Shown here: piece by piece, positions 26,971 through 35,774 of the stretch | Numbering within the stretch: position 1 is the stretch's first letter | Layout: each line of letters starts with the position of its first letter | Source: Deltaproteobacteria bacterium | GTDB taxonomy: Bacteria > Myxococcota_A > Bradymonadia > REDH01 | Direction of reading: 5' to 3' | Assembly (NCBI GenBank): GCA_007693585.1 | Contig: REDH01000063.1 | Span: forward strand, 1-64,000 | DNA length: 64,000 bases | The notes under the pieces: model-generated | What the model saw: only the letters and a program-made list of their open reading frames with translations | The model's database searches: none | What the model was told of the DNA's origin: nothing | Position numbers and translations under genes: made by a program

Positions 26971-27732
26971 CTACTCCGATGGTTCGGTATCCGCGGCCGC
27001 ACTCGGTGGAACCACCGTAACCCATCTTCTGAGCGAATCGAGGTCACTGGGCCGGATTCCGTCCACGCCGAGAAGACTCTCGATCGCGACGAATCCCTCC
27101 ATCTCGTCGCGCTGCCGGAGAATCTCCTCGGCGATCGCCATGTTGATTCCGGGAACGCGGAGAAGTCGATCGCGGCTCGTTGTGTTGAGGTCTTCGCGAA
27201 CCGTGATCCACTGGCGGATCCCCTCCACGGTGGCCGGGCCGATGCCACTGACACGTTCGATGTCGTCCGCGCTCTCGAAGGGACCGTTCTGTTCTCGCTC
27301 GGTGATGATGGCCTGCGCGCGGGTGGGGCCGATTCTCGGCAGCGCCACCAGTTCATCGAGCGACGCGAGGTTGACGTTCACGGGCGCGATGGGCGTGCGC
27401 TCTGGTGGGTCGACGTGCGTGGAAACGATGTGGGGCCCTACCTCGGTCCCGTCGCAGCCCTGGACGTCGCCGGCGCGAATGCGATGGCAGAGCTGGGACA
27501 GGATCCCCGGGCCGATACCACTGACCCGCTGCAGGTCGGCCGGCGTGGCGAAGTGACCGTTCCGATCCCGATCACGGAGGATGGCGTCGGCTCGTGCTGG
27601 GCCAATGCCCGGGAGGGACTCCAGCTGCGGTCCGGTGGCCGTGTTGATGTCGACGAGGTCCGCGCCGCGGACAGTGCTCGGGGGCAGCAGGAGAAGGACC
27701 AGCAGCAGGAGGACATGGGCGAATCTGGTCAT
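26971..27732 (-). CDS. Exported ComEA-like protein with three helix-hairpin-helix domains
   Basis: A 253-residue protein with a signal peptide (FAHVLLLLVLLLLPPSTVRG, cleaved before ADL). Three HhH units follow: DINTATGPQLESLPGIGPAR, NVNLASLDELVALPRIGPTR and DLNTTSRDRLLRVPGINMAI, each with a second hairpin (VSGIGPGI, VSGIGPAT, VDGIRPSD). ComEA binds incoming DNA outside the inner membrane during natural transformation but usually has one such unit. It lies 14 nt downstream of a ComEC-type metallo-beta-lactamase lipoprotein, so the pair probably acts on extracytoplasmic DNA. The ATG at 27732 is used; a GTG directly before it is possible. Confidence 0.85.
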   Translation of the reverse strand: MTRFAHVLLLLVLLLLPPSTVRGADLVDINTATGPQLESLPGIGPARADAILRDRDRNGHFATPADLQRVSGIGPGILSQLCHRIRAGDVQGCDGTEVGPHIVSTHVDPPERTPIAPVNVNLASLDELVALPRIGPTRAQAIITEREQNGPFESADDIERVSGIGPATVEGIRQWITVREDLNTTSRDRLLRVPGINMAIAEEILRQRDEMEGFVAIESLLGVDGIRPSDLDSLRRWVTVVPPSAAADTEPSE

Positions 27733-27746
27733 CACGAACCAGGGGT

Positions 27747-28766
27747 TCAGGGCAGCTGCTGGGGATGGGCGCTCAGGATCTCCCCGTTCGAACGGACTTC
27801 AACGTAACCATGGATGTCGGTGCGGTAAATGGCCTCCACGCCAGCTGCTTCCAGCCGCTGGAGGGTCTCGGTGCCGGGGTGTCCGTAACTGTTGCCACGT
27901 CCGACACCGATGAGTGCCAGTCGCGGACGAACCGCCGCAAGGAAGGCTTCGGTGCTGGAGTGGTTGGAGCCGTGATGGGCGACCTGAAGCACATCGACGG
28001 GTCGCAGGTGCCCTTCCGCGACGAGTCTCTGCTCGGTGGCGGCCTCGGCGTCTCCCGTGAGGAGGAAGGTGTGATCGCCGAAGTGGATGTAGAGCACGAT
28101 GCTGTTGGAGTTCACATCGGATCGGGTTCCACTGAGGAATGGCGGGCTGGGGAAGATGATCTCCGCTTCGGTGAAGCGGTCGATGCGCACGCGCCTTCCC
28201 GCTTCGGCGAGGAACACCGGGACCTCGAGTTCTTCGAGCCGGTTGAGGAGCCGCAGATAGACATTGCTGGTGTGGGGGAAACCGGGATCCAGAAACCGGG
28301 CTGTGGGGAACTCCTCGATGATGTCGATGAAACCGCCGAGGTGGTCGTTGTGAGCATGGGACATGACGGCGAGGTCGACGCGTTCCACGCCGACCTGACG
28401 CATCAGGCTGCGGATGTTCTCTCCGCCGCCGCGGGTTCCGGCGTCGTAGACGACGACGCGGCCTTCCGGGCTGATCAGGAACATGCCGAGTCCCTGGCCC
28501 ACATCGGCGAGGAAGAGCCGAAGGACGTCGTCGGGCCCTGGTGTATCGCGCGCAGGACGTTGTGTGGCCGTCTCGGCGAGCGCCGCAGGAGCGACCGTGG
28601 GCGAGGCTTCCCCCGTTCCGGAGGGCGCGAGCTCGCCAGCGTGCGTGCGATTGGCCTCCTGCGTCGGCGCGGTCGTGTGGGAAGACTGCGAGGCGGGTGC
28701 GCAGGCCGCGCCGAGCATGAGCCCGACGGTCAGGACGAGGCGAATGATGGCTGAATGTGGGGTCAT
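27747..28766 (-). CDS. ComEC/Rec2-type metallo-beta-lactamase lipoprotein
   Basis: A 339-residue lipoprotein (VGLMLGAAC, Cys 22), then a Thr/Ala-rich linker, then a metallo-beta-lactamase fold: FLADVGQGLGMFL, SHAHNDHLGG (metal ligands), NSNSIVLYIHFGDHTFLLTGD and VAHHGSNHSS. This pattern is that of the C-terminal domain of ComEC, thought to degrade the non-transported DNA strand. The integral membrane ComEC channel is absent here, so this is a stand-alone secreted form. The start at 28766 gives a GGAG at good spacing and a compact lipoprotein signal; an ATG at 28784 adds six residues. It is cotranscribed with the ComEA-like gene. Confidence 0.85.
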   Translation of the reverse strand: MTPHSAIIRLVLTVGLMLGAACAPASQSSHTTAPTQEANRTHAGELAPSGTGEASPTVAPAALAETATQRPARDTPGPDDVLRLFLADVGQGLGMFLISPEGRVVVYDAGTRGGGENIRSLMRQVGVERVDLAVMSHAHNDHLGGFIDIIEEFPTARFLDPGFPHTSNVYLRLLNRLEELEVPVFLAEAGRRVRIDRFTEAEIIFPSPPFLSGTRSDVNSNSIVLYIHFGDHTFLLTGDAEAATEQRLVAEGHLRPVDVLQVAHHGSNHSSTEAFLAAVRPRLALIGVGRGNSYGHPGTETLQRLEAAGVEAIYRTDIHGYVEVRSNGEILSAHPQQLP

Positions 28767-28919
28767 GGGCTCCGGCGGGGTCATGGAGCGGCGCGATGCT
28801 GGCGCCGGTGAGAACCCGATCGAACGAAGCCATGCTCGCTGACGTGCGTGTCGGGCTGTTGACGGCGAGAAGGACTCTGACTGCAGCCTGGCGGTTCGTT
28901 GGTCATGCCCTGCGCACCG

Positions 28920-29753
28920 TCAGGGACGGTCCTCGAATGCGACCTCGGTGGCGGCCACGCGCGCGCGAAGGTTCCACCCGGTCCGGTCTGCGGGGGATGC
29001 GTCGGACGGATAGTTCTTGGTTCCGAGCAGGCTGGGAAGCTCTCGCATGCTTCCGGCGAGTTCGAATTCGATCCCGTCCGCATCTTCCTCGAGGATGGCG
29101 CCGGTGAGTCGTGCACCGCCGTCGGCGGCGGCGATGGCGGCCACGCCGTCGATCTCGGTGAACAGTCCTTCGATGGAGATGTTCTTGAGCGGGAGAACCA
29201 GCAGGGTGGGTTCGGTCTCGTCACCGGTGGGGGGCAGGAGGGCCGGAAACAGGAGATCGAGGGTCTCGGTGTTCACGAAGCTTCGGTCGGACTGCATGAT
29301 TGCGGGGCGCCACTCGACGGACTCGACGGAGTCGGACCAGGTGTAGGTCAGCGTCGAGGGTGGCGCATCGCCTGCTTCGCCGTCCGTGGGGTCGGCCGCG
29401 TTGCCCGTGATCTCGAAGCGGGTCACTCCCCCCGGGCAGTCTTCGAAATTGCGTGTTACGATCAACACGTTGAGGAGGCCTTCGTCGATGTCGTCGTCGA
29501 TCAGCCCCTGGAGCAGGGACAGCGTTCCCGGCTGACTGATCGCAAGCCCCTCGATGCGGTACGCCCGTCCTTCCTCGGTCGTGGATGGGGTGCAGGCGTC
29601 GCTGTCGATATCGCTCGGGACAACCCCGGTCGGGGGCACTTCCGTGGAGGACTCGGGGTCGGCACCCCCGTTGTCGTCATCGCCGCATGCGGCAAGCATG
29701 GCGAAGGCCGGAACGAGGAGCGCGATGAACAGGCGCGTGTGGATGTACTTCAC
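28920..29753 (-). CDS. Small lipoprotein of unknown function
   Basis: A 277-residue predicted lipoprotein. The GTG start at 29753 has GGAG just upstream and gives the signal LFIALLVPAFAMLAAC (Cys 23), followed by an acidic Asp/Gly/Ser linker (GDDDNGGADPESS). The mature domain contains one Cys pair candidate (DSDACTPST ... NFEDCPGG) and beta-rich text (LTYTWSDSVESVEW, TLLVLPLKNISIEGLFTEI, ARLTGAILEEDADGIEFELAG). No family was recognised. It has its own promoter candidate (29841-29870). Confidence 0.7.
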   Translation of the reverse strand: MKYIHTRLFIALLVPAFAMLAACGDDDNGGADPESSTEVPPTGVVPSDIDSDACTPSTTEEGRAYRIEGLAISQPGTLSLLQGLIDDDIDEGLLNVLIVTRNFEDCPGGVTRFEITGNAADPTDGEAGDAPPSTLTYTWSDSVESVEWRPAIMQSDRSFVNTETLDLLFPALLPPTGDETEPTLLVLPLKNISIEGLFTEIDGVAAIAAADGGARLTGAILEEDADGIEFELAGSMRELPSLLGTKNYPSDASPADRTGWNLRARVAATEVAFEDRP

Positions 29754-29840
29754 GAGGGCTCCGCAGATGAGGACGGGATGGTGATGCAGGGTGACGAAGG
29801 GATCGCGCTCGATCCGCGTGGCCACGCGGTTGCATCGGAT

Positions 29841-29870
29841 ACGGTAGCAACGTGGCGTCGCTCCGGTCAA
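29841..29870 (-). promoter_or_regulatory. Candidate promoter of the lipoprotein gene 28920-29753
   Basis: On the minus strand TTGACC (29865-29870) is 18 bp from TACCGT (29841-29846), directly preceded by TGC. It lies 88 bp upstream of the GTG start and has the same architecture as the tRNA-Ala and nuoA candidates. Confidence 0.5.
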
Positions 29871-29940
29871 CGACGTGTGACCCTGGCTCCCTTGCTGCGG
29901 CGCGCCACGCTCGCGAACCGCCCATCGATGTCCGGCGGAC

Positions 29941-30873
29941 TCAGCCAGGAAGCGACCGCACCGCCTCGAGGCCCCGGAAGTGGGTCAGTCGTCGGAACTC
30001 CTGCGCCCGCTGGGAGATGGCGGAGACCTCGAGCGAGGTCATGCGGTGGACGCTGAAGCTCTCCACGCAGAACGATGCCAGGGTGGACCCCGCGACGACC
30101 GCCTGGCACACCGCCTCCCAGGACAGATCATCGGCCTGTGCAAGGTAGCCCATGAAGCCGCCGGCGAACGCATCGCCCGCTCCGGTGGGGTCGACCACGT
30201 TCTCGATCGGGAACGCGGGAGCGTAGAAGAAGGACTCATCGCGGTAGAGCAGCGCGCCGTACTCCCCGCGCTTGATCACGACGAGCCTGGGGCCCATCTC
30301 CGTGATCTTTCGTGCCGCCGTGACGATATTGGCCACACCGGCGAGCTGGCGTGCCTCGCCATCGTTGAGCAGGAGGGCATCCACGCGCCCGAGGACCTTG
30401 CGCAGTGCGTCCGGCTTCCCTTCGATCCAGAAGTTCATGGTGTCCATCGCGACGAAGCGCGCCGAGGACACCTGCTCGAGAACCTGGAGCTGGAGCTCCG
30501 GGTCGATGTTTCCGAGGAACACCCAGCGTGCGTTGACGTAGTCGGCGGGAAGGCTGGGGCGGAAATGTTCGAAGACATTCAGGTGCGTGAAGAGGGTGTC
30601 CCGTTCGTTGAGGTCGAAGCCGTAGCGTCCTCCCCATCGAAAGGTCTCGCCGGGCGCCTTCTCGAGGCCCTGCAGGTCCACGCCGTGTCGTTCGAGCAGC
30701 CGGATTCCCTCGGCGGGGAAGTCCGTGCCGACGACTCCAACGAACCCAGGCCGATGGAAGAACGCGGAGGCCATCGAGAAGTAGATGGCCGAGCCTCCGA
30801 GCGCCCGCTCCACCTTGCCGAAAGGCGTCTCGACATCGTCGAGACCCACGGAACCAACCACGATCAGATTCAT
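29941..30873 (-). CDS. PfkB/ribokinase-family carbohydrate or nucleoside kinase
   Basis: A 310-residue cytoplasmic kinase. The N-terminal part has the family's small-residue GG motif (VERALGGSAIYFSMASAFF). The C-terminal PfkB signature DPTGAGDAFAGGFMGYL (near residues 228-244) contains the catalytic Asp and the anion hole. KRGEYGALLY lies in the ATP-binding part. The family phosphorylates sugars, nucleosides or related alcohols; the substrate is not evident, and the sequence does not look like PfkB itself. It lies 81 bp downstream of the sirtuin gene on the same strand and may be part of that operon. Confidence 0.88.
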   Translation of the reverse strand: MNLIVVGSVGLDDVETPFGKVERALGGSAIYFSMASAFFHRPGFVGVVGTDFPAEGIRLLERHGVDLQGLEKAPGETFRWGGRYGFDLNERDTLFTHLNVFEHFRPSLPADYVNARWVFLGNIDPELQLQVLEQVSSARFVAMDTMNFWIEGKPDALRKVLGRVDALLLNDGEARQLAGVANIVTAARKITEMGPRLVVIKRGEYGALLYRDESFFYAPAFPIENVVDPTGAGDAFAGGFMGYLAQADDLSWEAVCQAVVAGSTLASFCVESFSVHRMTSLEVSAISQRAQEFRRLTHFRGLEAVRSLPG

Positions 30874-30954
30874 GTTGCAGCGTAAGTGCGGGGAGGGACA
30901 TGGCCGCGCTGGTCCGCGGGGCGCGCGACGCGTAGCACGAGCCCGCGAAGACGG

Positions 30955-31719
30955 TCAATCCCGCGACCGGACACCGAGGCGAGCCACTTCCCCCTGCAGA
31001 GCCGACAGGACCTCCGACGCGCGGCCCGGCAGGAAGATGTCCGTGACGCCATCGGTCAGCGCGCTCGGCTCGAGGTTGACCTCGATGACGCTGGCCCCGG
31101 CTTCACGGGCCATCACCGGCAGGGATGCCGCAGGCTCCACGAGTCCGCTGGTGCCGACCACCAGAACCGTTCGCGCGGACGCCGCGAGTGCTTCGGCGCG
31201 CTCCCTGGCCTCTCGGGGGATGATCTCCCCGAAGAGCACCACGGTTGGCTTCAGCGGCCGGCCACAGGCGCAGTAGGGGACCCCGTCCTCGTCGGCGGGG
31301 TGGCTACCGGGATACCGGGCGCCACACCACAGGCAATGCAGGAGCTGGGCGTTGCCGTGGTAGTCGACGACCCGCCGGGACCCGGCCCGCTGATGCAGGT
31401 TGTCGATGTTCTGGGTCACCACCCCCTGCACGACCCCTGCGCGCTCGAGCTCCATGAGGCTATGGTGTGCGGGATTGGGCTCCGACCGGGACAGTACCCG
31501 GTGCACTTCCCGGAACATGGCCCACACCCGGGCGGGCGCGGCCCGGAACGCATCGATCGTGGCGTGGTCCATCGGGTCGAAGCGCTCCCAGAGCCCACCA
31601 CCGCTGCGGAAATCCGGGATTCCGCTCTCCACCGAGATGCCCGCGCCCGAGAACGCCACGACCCCCCCCTCGGCGATGCGTGCGGCGGCCTGTTCCAATG
31701 ATGGGGTGATTCTGCTCAT
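30955..31719 (-). CDS. cobB: Sirtuin, NAD-dependent protein deacylase
   Basis: A 254-residue Sir2-family enzyme that removes acyl groups from lysine using NAD. Visible motifs: VAFSGAGISVESGIPDFRS (NAD binding), TQNIDNLHQRAG, the catalytic His in VVDYHGNAQ, a zinc site formed by CLWC and CACG, and LVVGTSGLVEPAASLP. Its ATG overlaps the stop of the upstream MopE-like lipoprotein gene (ATGA), so it is translationally coupled to a secreted-protein gene, which is an odd pairing. The upstream in-frame extension was rejected as non-coding. The class assignment (deacetylase or other deacylase) is open. Confidence 0.93.
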   Translation of the reverse strand: MSRITPSLEQAAARIAEGGVVAFSGAGISVESGIPDFRSGGGLWERFDPMDHATIDAFRAAPARVWAMFREVHRVLSRSEPNPAHHSLMELERAGVVQGVVTQNIDNLHQRAGSRRVVDYHGNAQLLHCLWCGARYPGSHPADEDGVPYCACGRPLKPTVVLFGEIIPREARERAEALAASARTVLVVGTSGLVEPAASLPVMAREAGASVIEVNLEPSALTDGVTDIFLPGRASEVLSALQGEVARLGVRSRD

Positions 31720-33890
31720 GGTCCGGTCCAGACATGGCCCACGATGCCCTCGTCGAGCGCCCCGAAGTCCTCGACCCGGGTGCGGTGTTCCACGAAGCTC
31801 GTCGTGTAGAAGTGCGTCGACACCACCGGCTCGAAGGAACGGTACAGGGGCACGGTGTTGTCCAGCGGGAACGGCGACATGTAGCCGATCGGACGCTCGA
31901 GGTGTTCGGGCTGCCACCGTTCGCAGGCGGAATCCGCCGTGAGGAAGTGCCGCCCCGACTCCCGGATCTCGGGGTTGAAGCACCGGTAGAAGGGGATCGC
32001 CCTCCCCTCGGCATCCGAGTCGTACAACCAGAAGACCTGCTCCGCATGGAGCGCGAAGCCGGGGATCGATTCCCCGATCTCATCCGTGTATGCCCAGTTC
32101 CCGCTCGCAGGGCGCAGCAACCGGTGGACGGCACGTCGACACGCCAGCCCCGTGTCGAGCGTTCCGTCGCAGAGGTCGTCGAAGAGGTTGCAGCGCTCCG
32201 GCGCCGGCACGCGCGCCGTGCATCCGGTCCAGCCGTCCGGGGTGCAGAACTCCGTACCCTCCTCGCAGATCGTTGTGCAGGTCCGTGTGGCGTTGATCAG
32301 CGGCGCACTGCAGTTTCGCCATCCTTCCTCCGTGCACATCTCCTCGCCTTCTCCGCAGGTGCTCGCGCAGCGTCGCGTCTCCCCGAGCGCAGGAGCCGAG
32401 CAGCCCGACCAGCCACCTTCCGTGCAGGTGAGCACGCCGCTGCCGCACGGGCTGGCGCAGGGTACGGTGCTCCCGAGCGCCGTCGCCGAGCAGGGACTCC
32501 AGCCCGTCTCGCCGCAGGTCTGCCGCCCGCTGTCGCACGGGCCGTCGCAATCCCTCGTCACTCCGGCCGCCGGTGCCGAGCAACCGACCCATCCGTCCTC
32601 CGTGCACGTCTCGATCCCTTCGCCGCAGGGGCTCTCGCACGGCCTCGTGGTTCCGGGCTCGCAGCTCGTGCGGACGCAGCCTCCGTCGATGCAGGCGAAT
32701 CGCGCTCCGCAGACGACGCCGCATTCGCCGCAGTGCTGGTTGCTGGTCTGCAGGTCCACGCAGCGCTCCCCACACTCGGAGAGCCCCGGAGCACAGGCGC
32801 ACGCGCCGTCCCGACAGTCGAGGTGGTCGGCACACGCGTTCCCACACGCTCCACAATTCCTGCGGTCCGCGGACAGGAGCGACGGGTCCACGTTGTCCAC
32901 GACTCCATCGCACCCGTCGTCCTCGCCGTTGCACCGCTCCTCCCGAGGCAGCACCTCCCCTTCGCAGGCCGTCGTCCAGTCGCCACCCTCACAGCGTTGC
33001 GTTCCTCCCCGGCAGCGCCCTACGCCCTCGGTGCCATCCGCCCCGCTGTAACAGGTGCGTTCCAGAAGCACCCCATCCGCATCACGGTCCACACTGCCGT
33101 CGCAGGTTCGGTCGAGGGTGTCGCAGCGTTCGATAGCCTCCGGCTCGCGAACCGCCTCGCACACCGTGCTGCCGCTCACGCAGCGCCATCGCCCTTCGCT
33201 GCATACCCCGGGCGAGCCCGTATCGCACGGATCTCCGATGCGTACCTCCATGTCATCGACGTCCCCGAACACCGGCTCGTGATCGATCCGCCCGTTGCAG
33301 TTCGTGTCGCGTCCGTCACAACGCTCCGTCGCACCCGGGTAGACCAGGGGGTCGGTGTCGTCGCAGTCCGGACCGTCACAGCCGGGGCCGAAGCCGTATC
33401 CGTCACCGTCCTCGTCGATGCACAGATCGATGTCCACGCAGAGCGCCACGGCGTCCGCCCCGAAGCTCCTGAACACGATGCAGTCGAGCCCGTCCGGGCA
33501 GTCCGCATCGCTCGTGCAGTAGCGGGTGCAGAGTCCTGCGGCGTCGCCGACCTGCCACAGCGAGAGACAGAACCCATCCGGGCAGTCCCCGTCCTCATCG
33601 CAGGGGTCCCCCAGCTCACCGCGCGGGCCGGACGTCATCGGCGGCGAACCCGAGCTTTCGGTGTTCCGGGAATCCGGCTCAGCGGACGTCGTGTCCCCCA
33701 GCCCTGGTGGCTGGCCGGCAACGCCGGAAGAGGCGTCGTCATCGGCTCCGCTCGCCGCAACGCTCGTTGCGGGTGTCGGGGTGCCAGAGCTGCTGGTTCC
33801 TTCTGCGCAGCCGGCCGCGGGCGCGACGCCGAGGAAACCGCAGAGTGCCAGGATCGCAGGGACTGACGGGGAGAGGCCGTGGGAAGTCAT
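31716..33890 (-). CDS. MopE-like Cys-rich lipoprotein with DUF5648-like C-terminus
   Basis: A 724-residue exported protein with a probable lipobox (APAAGC, Cys 28). It contains DGDCPDGFC-type units, then putative metal-binding MopE/Stigma-type repeats (DEDGDGYGFGPGCDGPDCDD, YPGATERCDGRDTNCNG), then NCGACGNAC-type units. Five repeats of about 30 residues follow (about 410-558; pattern C-x(2)-P-C-x(2)-G-x(3)-C-x(3)-G-W-x(2)-C-S-A). The last 130 residues carry IPFYRCFNPE and VPLYRSFEPVVSTHFYTTS, the aromatic repeat seen in DUF5648. A disulfide-rich, possibly Ca- or Cu-binding surface protein is likely. It is coupled by ATGA to the sirtuin. Confidence 0.83.
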   Translation of the reverse strand: MTSHGLSPSVPAILALCGFLGVAPAAGCAEGTSSSGTPTPATSVAASGADDDASSGVAGQPPGLGDTTSAEPDSRNTESSGSPPMTSGPRGELGDPCDEDGDCPDGFCLSLWQVGDAAGLCTRYCTSDADCPDGLDCIVFRSFGADAVALCVDIDLCIDEDGDGYGFGPGCDGPDCDDTDPLVYPGATERCDGRDTNCNGRIDHEPVFGDVDDMEVRIGDPCDTGSPGVCSEGRWRCVSGSTVCEAVREPEAIERCDTLDRTCDGSVDRDADGVLLERTCYSGADGTEGVGRCRGGTQRCEGGDWTTACEGEVLPREERCNGEDDGCDGVVDNVDPSLLSADRRNCGACGNACADHLDCRDGACACAPGLSECGERCVDLQTSNQHCGECGVVCGARFACIDGGCVRTSCEPGTTRPCESPCGEGIETCTEDGWVGCSAPAAGVTRDCDGPCDSGRQTCGETGWSPCSATALGSTVPCASPCGSGVLTCTEGGWSGCSAPALGETRRCASTCGEGEEMCTEEGWRNCSAPLINATRTCTTICEEGTEFCTPDGWTGCTARVPAPERCNLFDDLCDGTLDTGLACRRAVHRLLRPASGNWAYTDEIGESIPGFALHAEQVFWLYDSDAEGRAIPFYRCFNPEIRESGRHFLTADSACERWQPEHLERPIGYMSPFPLDNTVPLYRSFEPVVSTHFYTTSFVEHRTRVEDFGALDEGIVGHVWTGP

Positions 33891-34168
33891 CCGTTCTCAT
33901 GGTTGGGGGCCGCGCTTCGTGCAGGCCCTTTCGCGTCGCGTGACACGCGGAAGCCACCGGGGTGTCCCGCAGCGCGCACGCGCAGTCTAGCAGAGCCCTG
34001 CGGCGACCGGAACCATGGCTGTCGGCTCTGCGTGGGCAGCACACGCTGACGGTCTCCGGCCGGGAACTCTCGTGTCGTGGAGGGGTCCGGCCTTGTGGCG
34101 GCGCCACCCGGCGCTACATTCGACCGGCCTGCATCGCGCGGGCCCATCCTTCATCCACCTCCAGCCGC

Positions 34169-35263
34169 ATGCCCGGAACGCCCGACAGATCCGAGCGACC
34201 ACGCCGGTCGGCGCGCCTGCTGCCCTTCGCGCTGCTCGCGCTGCTCCTGCACACGTTGGTGCTGCTCCTGGTCGGGCCGCTCCTCGTGCGGCAGGCGGAC
34301 TCGGACACCTCGGCGCTCCATGCGTTCGAACTCCTCGCCGTCTATGATCGGGCCGAAGATCAGCAGGAGCAGCCGGACGAGGAGCGCGCGCAGTTCGTTG
34401 CGCTCCCCGCCCCCGACGTTGAGGAGCGCCCCGATCGCGCGGACTTCCGCGACCAGTTCGAGCGTCGCGTCGAGGAGGAGACGGTTTCGCCGGACGATCG
34501 GCCTGGCGACGGGTCAGCACCGGAGAGGCCTGCTCCACCGGAGGTGCCATCGCCGGCCCCGTTGCCGCGTCCCCCCGCGCCGGACCGCCGTGCGCGTGCG
34601 CGCGAGGCGCCACGGGAACCGGAGCCGGAAACGGAGTTGGTGGAGCGGGAGCGTGAAGACGAACAGGAGCAGGCCGATCAGGTTGCCGTGGTGGACGACA
34701 CGGCCGCGGCGGACGACACGGGCGCCGAGGACAGCGCCGAGGCCGGGGTGGAGTCATCGACCGAGGAGGCGGGAGAGCAGGCGCCGGCCGTGGACTTCCA
34801 GGCCTTCCGCCCTACCCCGGACCGGATGCGGGTCATCGGGGATTCGCCTGGTGGGCGCAGCGACTACCTGGACTTGCCCGAGGGGGAGCGAACGCAGATC
34901 AATTCGTTGACCTCGTTGTACTGGAGCTTCTTTCAGCGGATGCGCGAGGCGCTCATGCGGGAGTGGGATCCCGTTCGTGTCCTGCGGCGGGAGGACCCGC
35001 AGCAGGAGCTCTACGGAACCCGGGATCGCTACACGGTTCTCGGGATCACGCTGAACCCCGACGGCAGCCTTCGTCATGCGATCGTGGAACGGAGCTCGGG
35101 GCTCGACTTTCTCGATCAGGAGGCCGTGCGGGCCTTCGAGCGCTCCGCGCCCTTCCACAATGTGCCCGAGGGGATGAAGGACGTGAATGGCCGCGCATCG
35201 TTCCGGTTCGGCTTCTACGTGCAGTACAACCGCCGCTCGACCCGAATCCAGTGGCTTCACTGA
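34169..35263 (+). CDS. TonB-family protein (energy transducer-like)
   Basis: A 364-residue protein: basic N-terminus, one membrane helix (LLPFALLALLLHTLVLLLVG), then a long Pro/Glu/Arg/Asp-rich periplasmic spacer (about residues 60-210), then a TonB C-terminal-like domain (LGITLNPDGSLRHAIVERSS, LDFLDQEAVRAFERSAPF). This is the layout of TonB/TolA-type proteins in Myxococcota. It stands alone, divergent from the MopE-like lipoprotein and convergent with gcvH, and is distinct from the PE-spacer TonB at the left edge. It may serve another transporter or a machinery other than iron uptake. Confidence 0.82.
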   Translation: MPGTPDRSERPRRSARLLPFALLALLLHTLVLLLVGPLLVRQADSDTSALHAFELLAVYDRAEDQQEQPDEERAQFVALPAPDVEERPDRADFRDQFERRVEEETVSPDDRPGDGSAPERPAPPEVPSPAPLPRPPAPDRRARAREAPREPEPETELVEREREDEQEQADQVAVVDDTAAADDTGAEDSAEAGVESSTEEAGEQAPAVDFQAFRPTPDRMRVIGDSPGGRSDYLDLPEGERTQINSLTSLYWSFFQRMREALMREWDPVRVLRREDPQQELYGTRDRYTVLGITLNPDGSLRHAIVERSSGLDFLDQEAVRAFERSAPFHNVPEGMKDVNGRASFRFGFYVQYNRRSTRIQWLH

Positions 35264-35326
35264 GGGCGAGGGGCGTCCGCGCCGAATGTGGGGAGAGATG
35301 ACGTGCCGCGCGCGGGGACGCTCTCC

Positions 35327-35341
35327 GCGCCGTGGTGGCGC
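35327..35341. terminator. Short hairpin between convergent tonB-like and gcvH genes
   Basis: GCGCC-GTGGT-GGCGC lies in the 81-bp gap between the two stop codons. The stem is only 5 bp and there is no T-run, so the assignment is weak. Confidence 0.25.
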
Positions 35342-35344
35342 ATG

Positions 35345-35743
35345 CTAGTCGCCGCTCTCCATCACCGCCCGGTAGCCTGCGGCGTCGAGCAGGGTCTCCC
35401 AGGCGTCTTCGGTCTGCGGCCGCAGGCGGATGAGCCAGCCCTCGCCGTAGGCGTCCCGGTTGATGAGGCTGGCATCCTCCTCCACCGCCGCATTGGTCTC
35501 GGCGACCTCACCCGCCACGGGTGCGTAGAGATCGCTGAAGGTCTTCACGCTCTCGACCACGCCGAAGCCCTCGCCGGTGTCGAGGGTTCGCCCGGTTTCG
35601 GGAAGCTCGGCGTAGGTGATGTCGCCGAGTGCGTCCTGGGCGAAGTCCGTGATTCCGATGGTCAGCAGGCCGTCCTCTTCGCGACGCGCCCACTCGTGGT
35701 CCTTCGTGTAGCGGAGGTTGTCGGGCACCTTGAAGTCGGTCAT
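35345..35743 (-). CDS. gcvH: Glycine cleavage system H protein
   Basis: A 132-residue lipoyl carrier of the glycine cleavage system. The lipoylated Lys sits in GFGVVESVKTFSDLYAPVAG, with typical YTKDHEWAR at the N-terminus and GDITYAELPETG in the middle; full family length. AGGAG stands 7 nt before the ATG. It is the last gene of folD-gcvT-gcvH, 31 nt after gcvT. It shuttles the aminomethyl group from GcvP to GcvT; gcvP is not in the window. Confidence 0.97.
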   Translation of the reverse strand: MTDFKVPDNLRYTKDHEWARREEDGLLTIGITDFAQDALGDITYAELPETGRTLDTGEGFGVVESVKTFSDLYAPVAGEVAETNAAVEEDASLINRDAYGEGWLIRLRPQTEDAWETLLDAAGYRAVMESGD

Positions 35744-35774
35744 GATTCACTCCTGGGCGATGCGGCCGCGAGAG

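Noticed and set aside
31734-33866. Plus-strand open frame (about 710 codons) opposite the MopE-like gene
   Set aside because: The minus-strand product has a lipobox and ordered Cys repeats; the plus-strand product is a featureless Ala/Arg/Val-rich shadow.
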